Below are positions 16,796-26,401 of a DNA stretch of 64,000 nt, piece by piece. Source of the DNA: Anaerolineales bacterium UBA6055. Lineage in GTDB: Bacteria; Chloroflexota; Anaerolineae; Aggregatilineales; Phototrophicaceae. Both the position numbers and the translations under genes were made by a program. The first letter of the stretch is position 1, and the number at the start of each line of letters is the position of its first letter. Location: NCBI GenBank assembly GCA_002428985.1, contig DIYL01000037.1, positions 1-64,000 on the forward strand, read 5' to 3'. Under the pieces are notes generated by a model, which searched no databases, was not told the DNA's origin, and saw only the letters and a program-made list of their open reading frames with translations.

Positions 16796-18154
16796 CTATT
16801 TTATGACTTCACAAATGTGAATATCAATCCAGTCAAACTCGTCCTCAATGAGTGTACATGTACCAAAATCAGCAGGATCACGAAAGTTAGCTATTAGAGC
16901 TTGTTCGGTAGAAATTTTTAGACCAACTGGAATTGGTATCATCACTGCATCTGCATCAGAAAGTGATGACCAGAGTACGACGTCTTGCTTTTGGGTTACA
17001 GTGAGTTCGTGATATGCTGGCAAAATGTGACAAGCATGTTGTGCGAGCAGAGGCGTATCAGGTTGATATTGTGGGATGGCGACAATCAATTGATCAATGG
17101 CATTTGCAGGTCGAGGCTGGAGTGTTAGCAATAACATCATGCCAACTGTGATATAGCCTATAGGGATTATAAATTGGCGCAAACTGATAGCCAACCCAAC
17201 ACCAGATAAAATAGCAATTAATGGCACGAGATATAAATAATTTCTAACGTATAATGTTTTATCAGTCAGGATAAATTGAATGACAGCTACGAGAAGCCCT
17301 ATGATGATTGTCAGGATAATGATGGCTACAACAGATAGGTGCTGGCGAGTAATGATCAAATATACTAGACCAATGCTTGCTGCAATCAAGATGGGTATAC
17401 TGAAAATCACAGGTGTGTAATATGCAGCGAACCATTGGCTGATCAGATGAGAAACACTTGGTTCTCCAAAGCTAGATAACTGACCAAGAACTGATCCTTC
17501 TAAAATAGCTGGAACATAAAACAAAAAAGCTAAAATCCCGCCAGTACACACTCCCACAAATTGTGAGACATACTTATAGTTTTTTCCAAAAATTATCTGG
17601 TACAGCAACCATAATAACACTGGCACAATCAATAACATCATTGATGGTAATACCATCAGGATGGCCCAACTAATGGCAACAATTGCGTAATTTTGCTTGC
17701 GTGAATACGGGCGTTTTGGTAAGAAGACAACATCAATATAGAGCAGTGTCAACAAGACCGCCATTGTATAACCACGACCCGCAATCATAAACTCGATGAA
17801 TCCTAGACTTGTACCAAGAGCAGTCATCACACCGATACCTGTCAAATGACCATTCAATTTGCGCCCAATCCGGTAACAGACAGCAAATGATAAGATACCC
17901 GCCATAAATGCTGTGAATCGGATACCAATATGAGACAGTCCCATGACGGATGTTGTTATCCACATTAAAAATGAATGGAGTAAATGATTGTTAGGGGTGG
18001 TATACCCAAATAAGGCTGTCGCTGGGCTGATTGCATATTTATATAATGTATTTGCTTCATCGCATCCTAGTCGGCGATCAATCGAAATACTATATGCTCC
18101 AGTTATGAGGATGAGAAATACTACAACAGTCAACAGTTGTTGTATACGTTTCAT
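16796..18154 (-). CDS. Membrane glycosyltransferase of the GT-C (PMT/ArnT-like) type
   Basis: 452 residues with an N-terminal helix, an outer loop holding the acidic pair in RLGCDEANTLY (about residues 31-36) and about ten further helices, then a soluble tail from about 365. The Asp-Glu in the first loop is the catalytic mark of GT-C enzymes, which use polyprenyl-phosphate sugars on the outer membrane face. Acceptor unknown. The gene follows the RCK-domain gene by 41 bp on the same strand, so they may be co-transcribed. A similar but distinct enzyme is at 52168. Confidence 0.75.
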   Translation of the reverse strand: MKRIQQLLTVVVFLILITGAYSISIDRRLGCDEANTLYKYAISPATALFGYTTPNNHLLHSFLMWITTSVMGLSHIGIRFTAFMAGILSFAVCYRIGRKLNGHLTGIGVMTALGTSLGFIEFMIAGRGYTMAVLLTLLYIDVVFLPKRPYSRKQNYAIVAISWAILMVLPSMMLLIVPVLLWLLYQIIFGKNYKYVSQFVGVCTGGILAFLFYVPAILEGSVLGQLSSFGEPSVSHLISQWFAAYYTPVIFSIPILIAASIGLVYLIITRQHLSVVAIIILTIIIGLLVAVIQFILTDKTLYVRNYLYLVPLIAILSGVGLAISLRQFIIPIGYITVGMMLLLTLQPRPANAIDQLIVAIPQYQPDTPLLAQHACHILPAYHELTVTQKQDVVLWSSLSDADAVMIPIPVGLKISTEQALIANFRDPADFGTCTLIEDEFDWIDIHICEVIK

Positions 18155-18195
18155 AGAGATGTCCCAACGTTAAATGGTAATGACATGATGGAGGT

Positions 18196-19305
18196 CTATT
18201 GATTGTCGAGTAGTCGTGATGACTCGTTACGAGCAACAATATCATTGATTTTTTCATAACTTGAGAATAAGACTAGTGTATCACCAGCATGCACAATTTC
18301 ATCACTATTTGGATGAACGTTTGGGATACCAGATTTTATATTGTGCAGTAGGACAATATCAACACCTTCCTCATTTTGAATCACACCAACGGATAAACCA
18401 TCCATAAACGAATTTTCTTTGACAACTAGACGAATCATACTATATTCTATACCTGCAATATGGATGTTCTGGGTGATTTCTGCACCGACAGCTGCCCCAG
18501 CAAAGGCGGGCGCTGCAAGGTCCGATGCGCTGAGCACTTCGACACTAAAGAATCGCTCGATTTGTTGTGCTAAGCGTTGATCCCACATGCGTGTCACGAT
18601 ACGGATCTCTGGTTTCATATCACGAACACGCATTGTGACCTCAAGGTTGATGTGGTCATCTGATGTGGCGATAATTGTTGATGTTGCATATTTGATGCTA
18701 GCCCGCTCAAGAGTGTTGACATTACGAGCGTCACCAACAACTAATGGTACGCTCAGTTCACGTAGGTCCTCATCAATGTCTTTTGTTACACTGAGGTCTA
18801 CAGCGACAACTTCGAACCCCATCTGTACTAGGGTGCGTACAACGCGCAGCCCCACATGTCCGATACCAATTACGATGATATGCTTGCGATATGTTGATGC
18901 CACAGCTGCCTCCCATGCGTCTCGACGTTCATCACGAATTAAGAAGAGTCGGACAAAATCTGCTGCACCACGTCCGAATATGTACACGGCTAATAAAGGT
19001 TGAATATACCAGAAAATAATCAAATAAGGTTCTGTCGGCACTTCTATGGACGCTTCGAGCACCATTAATGCGAGCATAATGTAAGGCATATCGATAAATT
19101 CGAGCTGCCTGTTATCTGACAAATTATTGTTCAGATACATATAGATATACCCGCCCACAAAAATCGAAATCAAGAAAACAATTAAAGGACGGCGAAATTC
19201 ATTGATGAGTGCTTGTGAGTCATGCCAGACCGCCCGTGTTGTTCTCATGTAGCTTGCGCGTCGGCTACGTCCTGGGACAGTGCGCACATAGCGTTGTTCA
19301 GTCAC
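18196..19305 (-). CDS. RCK/TrkA-domain membrane protein related to potassium channels
   Basis: 369 residues. Two membrane segments (about 40-60 and 82-125), then a Rossmann RCK domain with GIGHVGLRV (about 147-155) binding nucleotide, and a TrkA-C domain at 285-360. This is the architecture of Kch/MthK-type potassium channels. However, the pore loop has no TVGYG or TIGYG selectivity filter; the corresponding place reads EASIEVPTEPY. It may therefore be a non-selective or non-conducting regulator, or use an altered filter. Arg/Lys-rich N-terminus of about 38 residues is cytoplasmic. Confidence 0.8.
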   Translation of the reverse strand: MTEQRYVRTVPGRSRRASYMRTTRAVWHDSQALINEFRRPLIVFLISIFVGGYIYMYLNNNLSDNRQLEFIDMPYIMLALMVLEASIEVPTEPYLIIFWYIQPLLAVYIFGRGAADFVRLFLIRDERRDAWEAAVASTYRKHIIVIGIGHVGLRVVRTLVQMGFEVVAVDLSVTKDIDEDLRELSVPLVVGDARNVNTLERASIKYATSTIIATSDDHINLEVTMRVRDMKPEIRIVTRMWDQRLAQQIERFFSVEVLSASDLAAPAFAGAAVGAEITQNIHIAGIEYSMIRLVVKENSFMDGLSVGVIQNEEGVDIVLLHNIKSGIPNVHPNSDEIVHAGDTLVLFSSYEKINDIVARNESSRLLDNQ

Positions 19306-19513
19306 AACTGCTCCTTATGTTTATGGTACGTAACTATTTTAGAGGTTTGTTTGTGGTTTGGAAAGTGATATGCCGGATTCGTATAGCTGTTGCTCATTAT
19401 CCTGAGACATGCTTGATATAGTTGGATCATAATAACGATAAAAACTTGGGTGACGTGTTGAGTGATGTTAGACTACAGACAATTATTTTTACTTAGTGAG
19501 GAGTGGCTAAATC

Positions 19514-20071
19514 ATGGCTGTAACACAACAGGAACTAAAAAAGTATCAGGATCTTACATATGAGTATTTACAAAAGGCAGGCATTGTACTGACTGATGAG
19601 GAACGTGCAAATATCGAAATTGCTGACTTAGGGCTGGGCGAATTTGAACAAACGGGTGTCGCCCTTATGACATATGTCAACACTGAACGCTGTTGTGCTA
19701 AAGAATTGGTGCTGTTGCCCGGTCAAACTTGCCCCGAACATTATCATCCTGAAATCCCTGAACTTAATTATGTTGGAAAAGAAGAAACTTTCCGGTGTCG
19801 CTGGGGTGAAGTATATCTCTATGTAGAGGGGGACGCTGTGGAAAATCCTAAAGCGACACCACCACCGCATCGTAAAGATACATATACGGTGTGGAACGAG
19901 ATTATCCTTCGACCCGGTGAACAATATACACTTGCTCCACAAACGTGGCATTGGTTTCAAGGTGGTCCTGAGGGGGCAGTTGTGTCGGAGTTTAGTACAA
20001 TGAGCGTAGATGAAGCGGATTTATTTACAGATAAAGAAATTAAACGGATGCCCGAAGTATTGGATGAATAG
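19514..20071 (+). CDS. D-lyxose ketol-isomerase-like cupin
   Basis: 185 residues, start preceded by GTGAGGAG. A single cupin barrel with metal-site histidines in CPEHYHPE and later TWHWFQGGPEGAVVSEF, the pattern of the D-lyxose/D-mannose isomerase family (E. coli YdaE/EcSI type), which interconvert lyxose and xylulose or mannose and fructose. The KEETFRCRWGEVYLY segment fits the same family. It stands alone without a sugar transporter or kinase, so the true substrate is open. Confidence 0.8.
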   Translation: MAVTQQELKKYQDLTYEYLQKAGIVLTDEERANIEIADLGLGEFEQTGVALMTYVNTERCCAKELVLLPGQTCPEHYHPEIPELNYVGKEETFRCRWGEVYLYVEGDAVENPKATPPPHRKDTYTVWNEIILRPGEQYTLAPQTWHWFQGGPEGAVVSEFSTMSVDEADLFTDKEIKRMPEVLDE

Positions 20072-20122
20072 CTTGATTGTAGAAAAGGTAACAAGTGTCA
20101 TGAAAATATAGGAAGTGCATTT

Positions 20123-20151
20123 TTGACAATCTGTTAACGTGGATTTAAAAT
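20123..20151 (+). promoter_or_regulatory. Promoter of the EF-G-like gene
   Basis: A near-consensus TTGACA (20123-20128) and TAAAAT (20146-20151) are separated by exactly 17 bp, about 80 bp before the start codon. Confidence 0.7.
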
Positions 20152-20235
20152 TCATAATACGACATCAGATCAATACACTGATGTTTATTGAAAATTAGTT
20201 TTGTTGAAACATCGCTATTTGGAGGCGACCCCCAT

Positions 20236-22299
20236 ATGAAAGAATATACATCTGATAATATTAGAAATGTCGCTTTAGTTGGGCATCAGAGTAGTGGTAA
20301 AACCTCATTGGTCGAAGCTCTACTTTACAATACGGGCGCAACCACTCGTATAGGCAACATCTCAGAGAAAAATATGGTATCCGACTGGGATGATGAGGAA
20401 AAAGATCGCGGGTTGTCTTTGTCTACTTCGCTGGTGCCACTTGAATTTATGGATACCAAAATTAATGTGCTAGATGCACCGGGCTTTACCGACTTTCAGG
20501 GTGAATTAAAAAATGCGATTCGTGTAGCAGACTCTGTGGTTGTTGTTATTGATGCTGTATCGGGTGTAGAAGTTGGGACAGAACTAGCATGGGAATATGC
20601 GCGGGTCTTCCAACAACCGATTATCGTTGTCATCAACAAGATGGATCGTGAAAATGCCAATTTTGAAGAAGTACTTGATCAATTGCGGACACAATTTGAC
20701 GATTATAAATTTGTTCCAATTATGCTTCCGATAGGGCAAGAGTCTGAATTTAAGGGTGTTGCGAACGCACTTACACAAAAAGCATATTACGAAGCTGGTG
20801 GTGATCGGTCAGATTTACCCGAGGATTATGCAGATGCACTCGAAGAAGCGCACCTTGAGTTAATGGAAGCTGCTGCCGAGGCAGATGACGACTTACTCCA
20901 GAAATATTTTGATGAAGAGACACTATCTCCTGAAGAAATTCGTGATGGTATGCGTAAAGCGTCACGTTCACATCTATTAAAAACTGTGCCTGTGTTTGTC
21001 ACTTCAGCGACCCAGAACATTGGAACAATTCCGCTTTTAGAAGCATTTGTTGCTTATGCGTCGCCTCCAACTGTTCGCCGTGTTCGCATTCAACGTAACG
21101 AAGAAACAGAATATATACAAGCACCACAATCCAATGATAAACCACTTGCCGCATATGTCTTCAAAACGTTGAATGATAAATTTGTGGGTACACTAAATTA
21201 CTTCCGTATCTTTTCGGGGACAATTACAAGTGATAGCCGCAACATCAATGCCAATAGCGGTGAAGAAGAACGCTTCAATTCGCTATTTACTATGCGTGGT
21301 AAAGAGCAAATCTCTGTAAAGAAATTACATGCGGGTGATATTGGCGTTGTTGCAAAGTTAACCAATACAAAAACAGGCGATACTTTCGTGGATAAAGATC
21401 CTGACTTCACGATTGTTCAACCAAGCTTCCCTGCACCGTTGTATATGGTTGCAGTGTCGCCAAAAGGACAAGCTGATAGCGCGAAGATGGGACCAACATT
21501 ATCCAATTTGTGTGATGCTGACCCCACATTACGGTGGCGACAAGATGAAGATACCAAGCAAACTTTATTAGAAGGTATGGGGCAAATTCACATTGACGTT
21601 ACGCTTAAACGTGCGGAATCTTTAGGTGTTAGTGTTGATACGGCAATGCCGAAAGTCCCTTATCGTGAAACGGTAACAGGTGGCGCAGAAGCTACTTATA
21701 CACATAAGAAACAAACAGGTGGTGCTGGACAATATGGACGCGTAGACTTAAGAGTGAGCTCATCCGAAGAAGACTTTGAATTTGTATCGAGTGTCTTTGG
21801 TGGGGCGATTTCTCAACAATTCCTTTCTTCTGCTGAAAAAGGTATTCGAGCTGTATTACCTGAGGGTGTTATTGCGGGTTATCCAGTTGAGAAAGTAAAA
21901 GTTGACGTGTTTGATGGTAAAGAACATCCCGTTGACTCTAAGGATATTGCGTTCCAGATCGCTGGACGTGAAGCTTTCCGCGAAGCCTTCCGCAAGTCGA
22001 AGCCTGTTTTGCTTGAACCAATCATGGATGTAGAGATTACCATTCCTGAAGCGATGATGGGTGATATTATGAGTGATCTTAATACCCGTCGTGGACGTGT
22101 TCAGGGTATGGATACAATCGGGATCAAGAGTGTGGTCACAGCAGAAGTGCCTTTGGCGGAGATGTTACGGTACGGGAATGACTTACGATCAATGACAGGT
22201 GGGCGTGGTCTCTATACGATGGAATTTAACCGCTATGACAAGATGCCAAGCCATATCCAAGAACAAACAATTGCAGAAATGGAAAAAGAAGAAGCCTAA
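20236..22299 (+). CDS. Elongation factor G-like translational GTPase
   Basis: 687 residues from ATG 20236, with GGAGG 12 bp upstream; an in-frame TTG further up is not favoured. Domains follow EF-G: GTPase (P-loop GHQSSGKTS at about 14-22, DAPGFTDF, NKMD), domain II, III (HIDVTLKRAE), IV (GGAGQYGRV) and V (MMGDIMSDLNTRRG). The P-loop and switch sequences (RGLSLSTS instead of RGITI) match the EF-G-like subfamily found beside canonical FusA in many genomes rather than the main translocase. No str operon neighbours (rpsL, rpsG, tuf) are present, supporting a paralogue of uncertain role. Confidence 0.9.
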   Translation: MKEYTSDNIRNVALVGHQSSGKTSLVEALLYNTGATTRIGNISEKNMVSDWDDEEKDRGLSLSTSLVPLEFMDTKINVLDAPGFTDFQGELKNAIRVADSVVVVIDAVSGVEVGTELAWEYARVFQQPIIVVINKMDRENANFEEVLDQLRTQFDDYKFVPIMLPIGQESEFKGVANALTQKAYYEAGGDRSDLPEDYADALEEAHLELMEAAAEADDDLLQKYFDEETLSPEEIRDGMRKASRSHLLKTVPVFVTSATQNIGTIPLLEAFVAYASPPTVRRVRIQRNEETEYIQAPQSNDKPLAAYVFKTLNDKFVGTLNYFRIFSGTITSDSRNINANSGEEERFNSLFTMRGKEQISVKKLHAGDIGVVAKLTNTKTGDTFVDKDPDFTIVQPSFPAPLYMVAVSPKGQADSAKMGPTLSNLCDADPTLRWRQDEDTKQTLLEGMGQIHIDVTLKRAESLGVSVDTAMPKVPYRETVTGGAEATYTHKKQTGGAGQYGRVDLRVSSSEEDFEFVSSVFGGAISQQFLSSAEKGIRAVLPEGVIAGYPVEKVKVDVFDGKEHPVDSKDIAFQIAGREAFREAFRKSKPVLLEPIMDVEITIPEAMMGDIMSDLNTRRGRVQGMDTIGIKSVVTAEVPLAEMLRYGNDLRSMTGGRGLYTMEFNRYDKMPSHIQEQTIAEMEKEEA

Positions 22300-22320
22300 T
22301 AACTATATCTAGGCTGAAGC

Positions 22321-22354
22321 AAAAGGGCGAGATATTGATGTCTCGCCCTTTTTG
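22321..22354. terminator. Bidirectional terminator between the EF-G-like gene and ftsH
   Basis: GGGCGAGA (22325-22332) and TCTCGCCC (22341-22348) form a perfect stem, flanked by AAAA on the left and TTTTT on the right, so it can end transcripts in both directions. Confidence 0.9.
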
Positions 22355-22358
22355 TATT

Positions 22359-24401
22359 TTACTCTGTCGTATGGGTCGGATGATCCGGCATATCATCATC
22401 TTCTGGTAGAGTATCACCTACATCAGATGTTACCTCACGTAAATGTTCAGCAACATTTTCTGGGACGATCGTCTCAATGTTGTCATCTTCAATCCCAAGC
22501 ATCGCGAGAATTTCTGCACGATCAACAGTTTCTTTTTCTAGAAGTAACTGCGCGAGTTGATCCAGTTGATCACGGTGATCTTCTAGAAGTTGACGTGTTT
22601 CTTGATAGGCAATATCAATAATATGTTTGATTTCAGCATCAATCTTGGCTGCTGTCTCGTCACTATAGTCCCGACCGCTAGCAATTGAATAGCCGAGGAA
22701 TGGTTGCTCGGAGTCATCACCATAATTGAGCATCCCGATTGAATCGCTCATACCAAACATTTTAACCATACGTCGGGCAATTTGGGTCACTTGTTGGATG
22801 TCTCCAGCTGCACCGGTCGTGACATCATCAAACACAATTTCCTCAGCCAGGCGCCCAGCTAGACCGACACGGATAAATGCCTCTAGTTGTCTCTTGGATT
22901 GATGTACGGAGTCATCTTTTGGCATATAGAATGCAACACCAAGTGCACGTCCGCGCGGAATAATTGTTGTCTTCAAGAGTGCCATTGCATCTGGAATCAG
23001 CATGGAAACCAGTGCGTGACCTGCCTCATGATAAGCGGTTACGCGACGATCCTTATCGTTTGACAAGGGTGGGCGCTTTGTACCCAGTCTAATGCGTTCG
23101 TACGCTGTGGTGAAATCCGACATTGTAATAAGACGGCGGTCATAACGCGCAGCATTCATAGCTGCTTCGTTGGCGAGGTTTGCAATGTCTGCACCAGAGA
23201 ATCCCATAGTTGCTTTTGCCATCGATTCAAGATCCACTTTGTCCGAGAGTGGCTTGTTCTTGGTGTGGATTTTCAGAATTTCGTGGCGACCATGCATGTC
23301 TGGTAAATCAACTGTTACCTGACGGTCGAAACGTCCAGGACGAAGCAATGCAGGGTCAAGTACATCAGGACGGTTGGTTGCTGCGATCATGACGATATTG
23401 GTGTCATTATCAAAACCATCCATTTCTGACAGAAGCTGATTGAGCGTTTGTTCACGTTCATCGTGACCGCCACCGAGACCTGTGCCACGACGACGACCGA
23501 CTGCATCGATTTCGTCAACGAAGATGATCGCAGGGGCGTTATCTTTAGCCTTTTTGAATAGGTCACGAACACGGGATGCACCAACACCGACAAACATTTC
23601 AACGAATTCCGATGCTGCAATACTGAAGAATGCCACATTAGCTTCACCAGCAACTGCGCGTGCCATCAAAGTTTTACCTGTCCCCGGAGGTCCGATTAAG
23701 AGCACACCACGTGGTACTTTTGCACCAACCTTGATATATTTTTCTGGTAACTTGAGGAAATCAACAACTTCTTCGAGTTCCTGCTTGGCTGCATCTTGTC
23801 CAGCAACATCCTCAAATTTAATTGAGGGTAACTCGGGAGATTTTTCGCGAGCTTGTGACTGACTGAATGAGAAAATACCATTCATTTGCCCTTGTGCACG
23901 ACGTCCCATCCATACAAAGAAACCGATAATCAGGATCAAAGGTAAGAAATTGATGAGAAGCGACAACAGGATGTTGGGCTCATTCGGTGTTGCGCGAATA
24001 ACATCAAGGCCACGTTCAGTGGCAAGCGCTAATAATTCTGCACCACCATCGGGGGGTACATTCGCGGTAAAACGCGTGACATTTTGTGAGCGTCCCGTAC
24101 GCATCTGCACGGTGACAGGGCGTTCGAAGACACCATTTACGGCTGTGTCACCTTGGAAATCTAGTGAAGTGACATTGTTTTGTTGTAGTTGAGCATAAAC
24201 TACAGAATAATCAATCTCGCTAGAGGATGACGCACCACCAAATAGACCTGGTGATGAAACCAATGCGAGCATCATCAAGAGAACCAATAACCCCGGCGAC
24301 ACCCACTTACGCCAATCGGGAGGTCCGCCTTGCGGGGGACGATTGTTATTATTATTGTTGTTCTCGTTTTCGTCTTTATCGTTGTTATCCCAAAATTGCA
24401 T
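22359..24401 (-). CDS. ftsH: ATP-dependent zinc metalloprotease FtsH
   Basis: 680 residues. The N-terminus holds an unusual Asn-rich tract (about 11-20) before the first membrane helix (33-53); a second helix is at 143-164 with the outer domain between. The AAA module has Walker A GPPGTGKT (237-244), Walker B IIFVDEID (292-299) and the SRH. The zinc protease motif is HEAGH (458-462). FtsH degrades unassembled membrane proteins and some regulators. Single gene, convergent with the EF-G-like gene. Confidence 0.97.
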   Translation of the reverse strand: MQFWDNNDKDENENNNNNNNRPPQGGPPDWRKWVSPGLLVLLMMLALVSSPGLFGGASSSSEIDYSVVYAQLQQNNVTSLDFQGDTAVNGVFERPVTVQMRTGRSQNVTRFTANVPPDGGAELLALATERGLDVIRATPNEPNILLSLLINFLPLILIIGFFVWMGRRAQGQMNGIFSFSQSQAREKSPELPSIKFEDVAGQDAAKQELEEVVDFLKLPEKYIKVGAKVPRGVLLIGPPGTGKTLMARAVAGEANVAFFSIAASEFVEMFVGVGASRVRDLFKKAKDNAPAIIFVDEIDAVGRRRGTGLGGGHDEREQTLNQLLSEMDGFDNDTNIVMIAATNRPDVLDPALLRPGRFDRQVTVDLPDMHGRHEILKIHTKNKPLSDKVDLESMAKATMGFSGADIANLANEAAMNAARYDRRLITMSDFTTAYERIRLGTKRPPLSNDKDRRVTAYHEAGHALVSMLIPDAMALLKTTIIPRGRALGVAFYMPKDDSVHQSKRQLEAFIRVGLAGRLAEEIVFDDVTTGAAGDIQQVTQIARRMVKMFGMSDSIGMLNYGDDSEQPFLGYSIASGRDYSDETAAKIDAEIKHIIDIAYQETRQLLEDHRDQLDQLAQLLLEKETVDRAEILAMLGIEDDNIETIVPENVAEHLREVTSDVGDTLPEDDDMPDHPTHTTE

Positions 24402-24495
24402 TTATCGACATTACCTTAGCGTTGTTATCTTATTTTGTTGATTATACCGTATACCTTGTCAGAATTGTGCTAATTCTTCCTTAGAAACATTCTCA

Positions 24496-24525
24496 TTGTT
24501 TGAAATTACAAAATGATCGTATAAT
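24496..24525 (+). promoter_or_regulatory. Promoter of the 301-residue hypothetical gene
   Basis: TTGTTT (24496-24501) and a perfect TATAAT (24520-24525) with an 18-bp spacer, 27 bp before the start codon. Confidence 0.55.
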
Positions 24526-24552
24526 ATTACCATGTAACGTTTGGGAAAATTT

Positions 24553-25458
24553 ATGAAACCTAACCAACCTGATAACCAACAACCTGACGATAAAATTGAT
24601 GAATCACCGCCTGAGAATTCAGTGTCTCAGCAGGAATTAGTGGATAAAGTTGTCAATCGCATTACTAAGCTTGGCGGGCTAGAGGATCCAAATAAAACGT
24701 GGACACCTCCAAAAAAAGAAAACTCACTGCCCGAGTTAGATTTAACATTAACGGAAGATGATGAAGATTACAGTACACAGCCGATTCCTGCGGATATGTT
24801 ATTCCGGTCGGACTTGAAAAAGGGGATTCCGCCAGAAGTTGTTGAACATCCTACAACTGAAATTACGACTGTTTCGGCTAATGTTGTCACATCTAATGAT
24901 ATCCCACTAGCACAAGCGACTAGCACACCCCCGTGGTCTCTCCAGCAATTTTTTAATGGTGAGATTGATTTGGATGTAGAATTAGCACGGCGCTTTCCAT
25001 CAATGCCGATGATGTCGATTGTCAAAACACGTTCACTCGGTACAAACACCGGACGTAAAGTTGCTGAATTGTCTTCCCAAGATGGTGCGGCGACGATGAT
25101 TATTGATGCAGATACAGTTAGTAAAGTCATTCAATTATCATTTACAGTTGGGTCTATGTTGACGCTCAAATTTGCTATGACTGACCTGAATAATATGGAT
25201 CGGGATCGTTGGTTGGAGTTGATGCGTCGTGACGCCGGTGGATTAGCGTTTCTTTGGGGGACAAAACGCTGGGCGAGTGATTACCTCATTTGCATCTCGC
25301 GTAAGCACTTCACAAACTTGTACGCATTCTCACCAAGTAACTTTGAAGCAGGTGTACGCCTAACGCCTAAAGTCACCAAAGAAGTGATTGATTGGCTCGA
25401 AAAAATCTGGGATGAACCCGAAGAAGATGATGAGCCTCCTCAGTTGTTGACGTGGTAG
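24553..25458 (+). CDS. Hypothetical protein with disordered acidic N-terminus
   Basis: 301 residues from ATG 24553, with GGGA about 9 bp upstream. The first 115 residues are Pro/Asp/Glu-rich and probably disordered. Residues 125-285 look globular, with an alternating beta pattern (SIVKTRSLG, KVAELSSQDG, MIIDADTVSKVIQLSF), a W-rich stretch (RWLELMRRDAGGLAFLWGTKRW), and an acidic tail. No family recognised. Followed closely by the 135-residue gene, whose upstream region overlaps its end. Confidence 0.75.
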   Translation: MKPNQPDNQQPDDKIDESPPENSVSQQELVDKVVNRITKLGGLEDPNKTWTPPKKENSLPELDLTLTEDDEDYSTQPIPADMLFRSDLKKGIPPEVVEHPTTEITTVSANVVTSNDIPLAQATSTPPWSLQQFFNGEIDLDVELARRFPSMPMMSIVKTRSLGTNTGRKVAELSSQDGAATMIIDADTVSKVIQLSFTVGSMLTLKFAMTDLNNMDRDRWLELMRRDAGGLAFLWGTKRWASDYLICISRKHFTNLYAFSPSNFEAGVRLTPKVTKEVIDWLEKIWDEPEEDDEPPQLLTW

Positions 25459-25496
25459 GGGATGATAACCACGAAGACACGAAGGGCACAAAGACA

Positions 25497-25904
25497 ATGA
25501 TTTCGATCAAGAATGCTTTGCGCGAGCTACTTGATAAATTTGATGAAATTGATAAGAAATTCCCATGTGCGTTTGGAGATACGGCAGTTCGTGAAGCAAT
25601 GAGTCTGACGATTCAGGATGGGTTTCTTGACTACTCAGACCGTTACTATGATATTGACAAGTACCTTGCTTATTCACCTGATTGGGAAGGCGATAAGCCC
25701 TATTATGATCATTTGAATGAAGCATGTGATTTAGCGACTCATGAAGCGTTTAAGACTTTCTTTAATCATCCTGAAGTGCTTGCTGTTGATAAAGAAAACA
25801 CTACACGACAAATGCGCCTCGATGCATTCCAAGATCACACTGCTACTTCTAAAGAAGGAAATGAGTATGACTATTATTTTGGCTGGATAGAAAGTCTTGA
25901 GTAG
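25497..25904 (+). CDS. Hypothetical acidic protein
   Basis: 135 residues from ATG 25497. Rich in Asp, Tyr and Phe (DYSDRYYDIDKYLAYSPDWEGDKPYYD in two parts), mostly helical pattern, no membrane segment and no family I recognise. The start region overlaps a 28-bp CACGAAGACACGAAGG-type tract that supplies the purine-rich sequence upstream. A decayed copy of its 3' part lies at 26176-26250, showing that the locus was once duplicated. Confidence 0.7.
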   Translation: MISIKNALRELLDKFDEIDKKFPCAFGDTAVREAMSLTIQDGFLDYSDRYYDIDKYLAYSPDWEGDKPYYDHLNEACDLATHEAFKTFFNHPEVLAVDKENTTRQMRLDAFQDHTATSKEGNEYDYYFGWIESLE

Positions 25905-25907
25905 TAG

Positions 25908-26045
25908 AAACTAATCCTCATCTAACACAGCCCCTCTACAATACATCTATTCAATAATTGAACATATTCAGCAAATTGTCGTATTTGATTTTCGGATGAA
26001 CACTAGATACATGGTTTTCTGTTTTCCAAAAACAAAGGACATGGA
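25908..26045 (+). repeat. First copy of a duplicated intergenic block
   Basis: This stretch closely matches 26902-27069, the upstream region of the intact thioredoxin-domain gene. Shared landmarks are AAACTAATCCTC, ACACAGCCCCTCTACAATA, CAATAATTGAACATATTC and GATTTTCGGATGAACAC. The second copy has about 30 extra bases after the last landmark. Both lead directly into a gene start with the same MNRLKDETSPYLLQH sequence. Confidence 0.9.
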
Positions 26046-26165
26046 ATGAATCGACTCAAGGACGAGACAAGTCCCTATTTACTGCAACATTCCATTTGTA
26101 TAGACGCTTTCAAAGTTGCAAAAGACAATGACGAACCCATTTTGTTGAGTGTGAGCTATAGCTAG
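26046..26165 (+). pseudogene. 5' fragment of a duplicated thioredoxin-domain (YyaL-like) gene
   Basis: Starting at ATG 26046 the frame gives 39 residues and then TAG at 26163. The first 15 residues equal those of the intact gene at 27070. A deletion then removes the DNPVDWYPWGEE region, after which AFKVAKDND and PILLSV resume before the stop. The remaining 650 codons are absent. It is a truncated remnant from tandem duplication, not a functional gene. Confidence 0.9.
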
Positions 26166-26175
26166 TCGCACTTGT

Positions 26176-26250
26176 AGTTGGTAAAGAAAATACTCCACTA
26201 AGAATGCCTTTTGATGTATTCTGAGATCATACTGTGACGTCCAAATAATA
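26176..26250 (+). pseudogene. Decayed 3' fragment of a second copy of the 135-residue hypothetical gene
   Basis: About 74 bases align without gaps to roughly 25780-25855 inside the intact gene, with around three quarters of positions identical by my count (for example GGTAAAGAAAATACT against GATAAAGAAAACACT). The reading frame is broken by a TGA. Together with the preceding fragment it marks the junction of an old tandem duplication. Confidence 0.75.
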
Positions 26251-26401
26251 AAATTGCATTCATCTATAGATTTCCTGAACTATGCCTAACGGGCAAATTA
26301 GATAGATTAAAATTCACTGAGTAAAAGTATTATGATGTAAGTCTATTTTGTACTGATAAGTCTAGTATTTGGCGTTAATTTAGACTTACAGGGAGTTAGT
26401 C

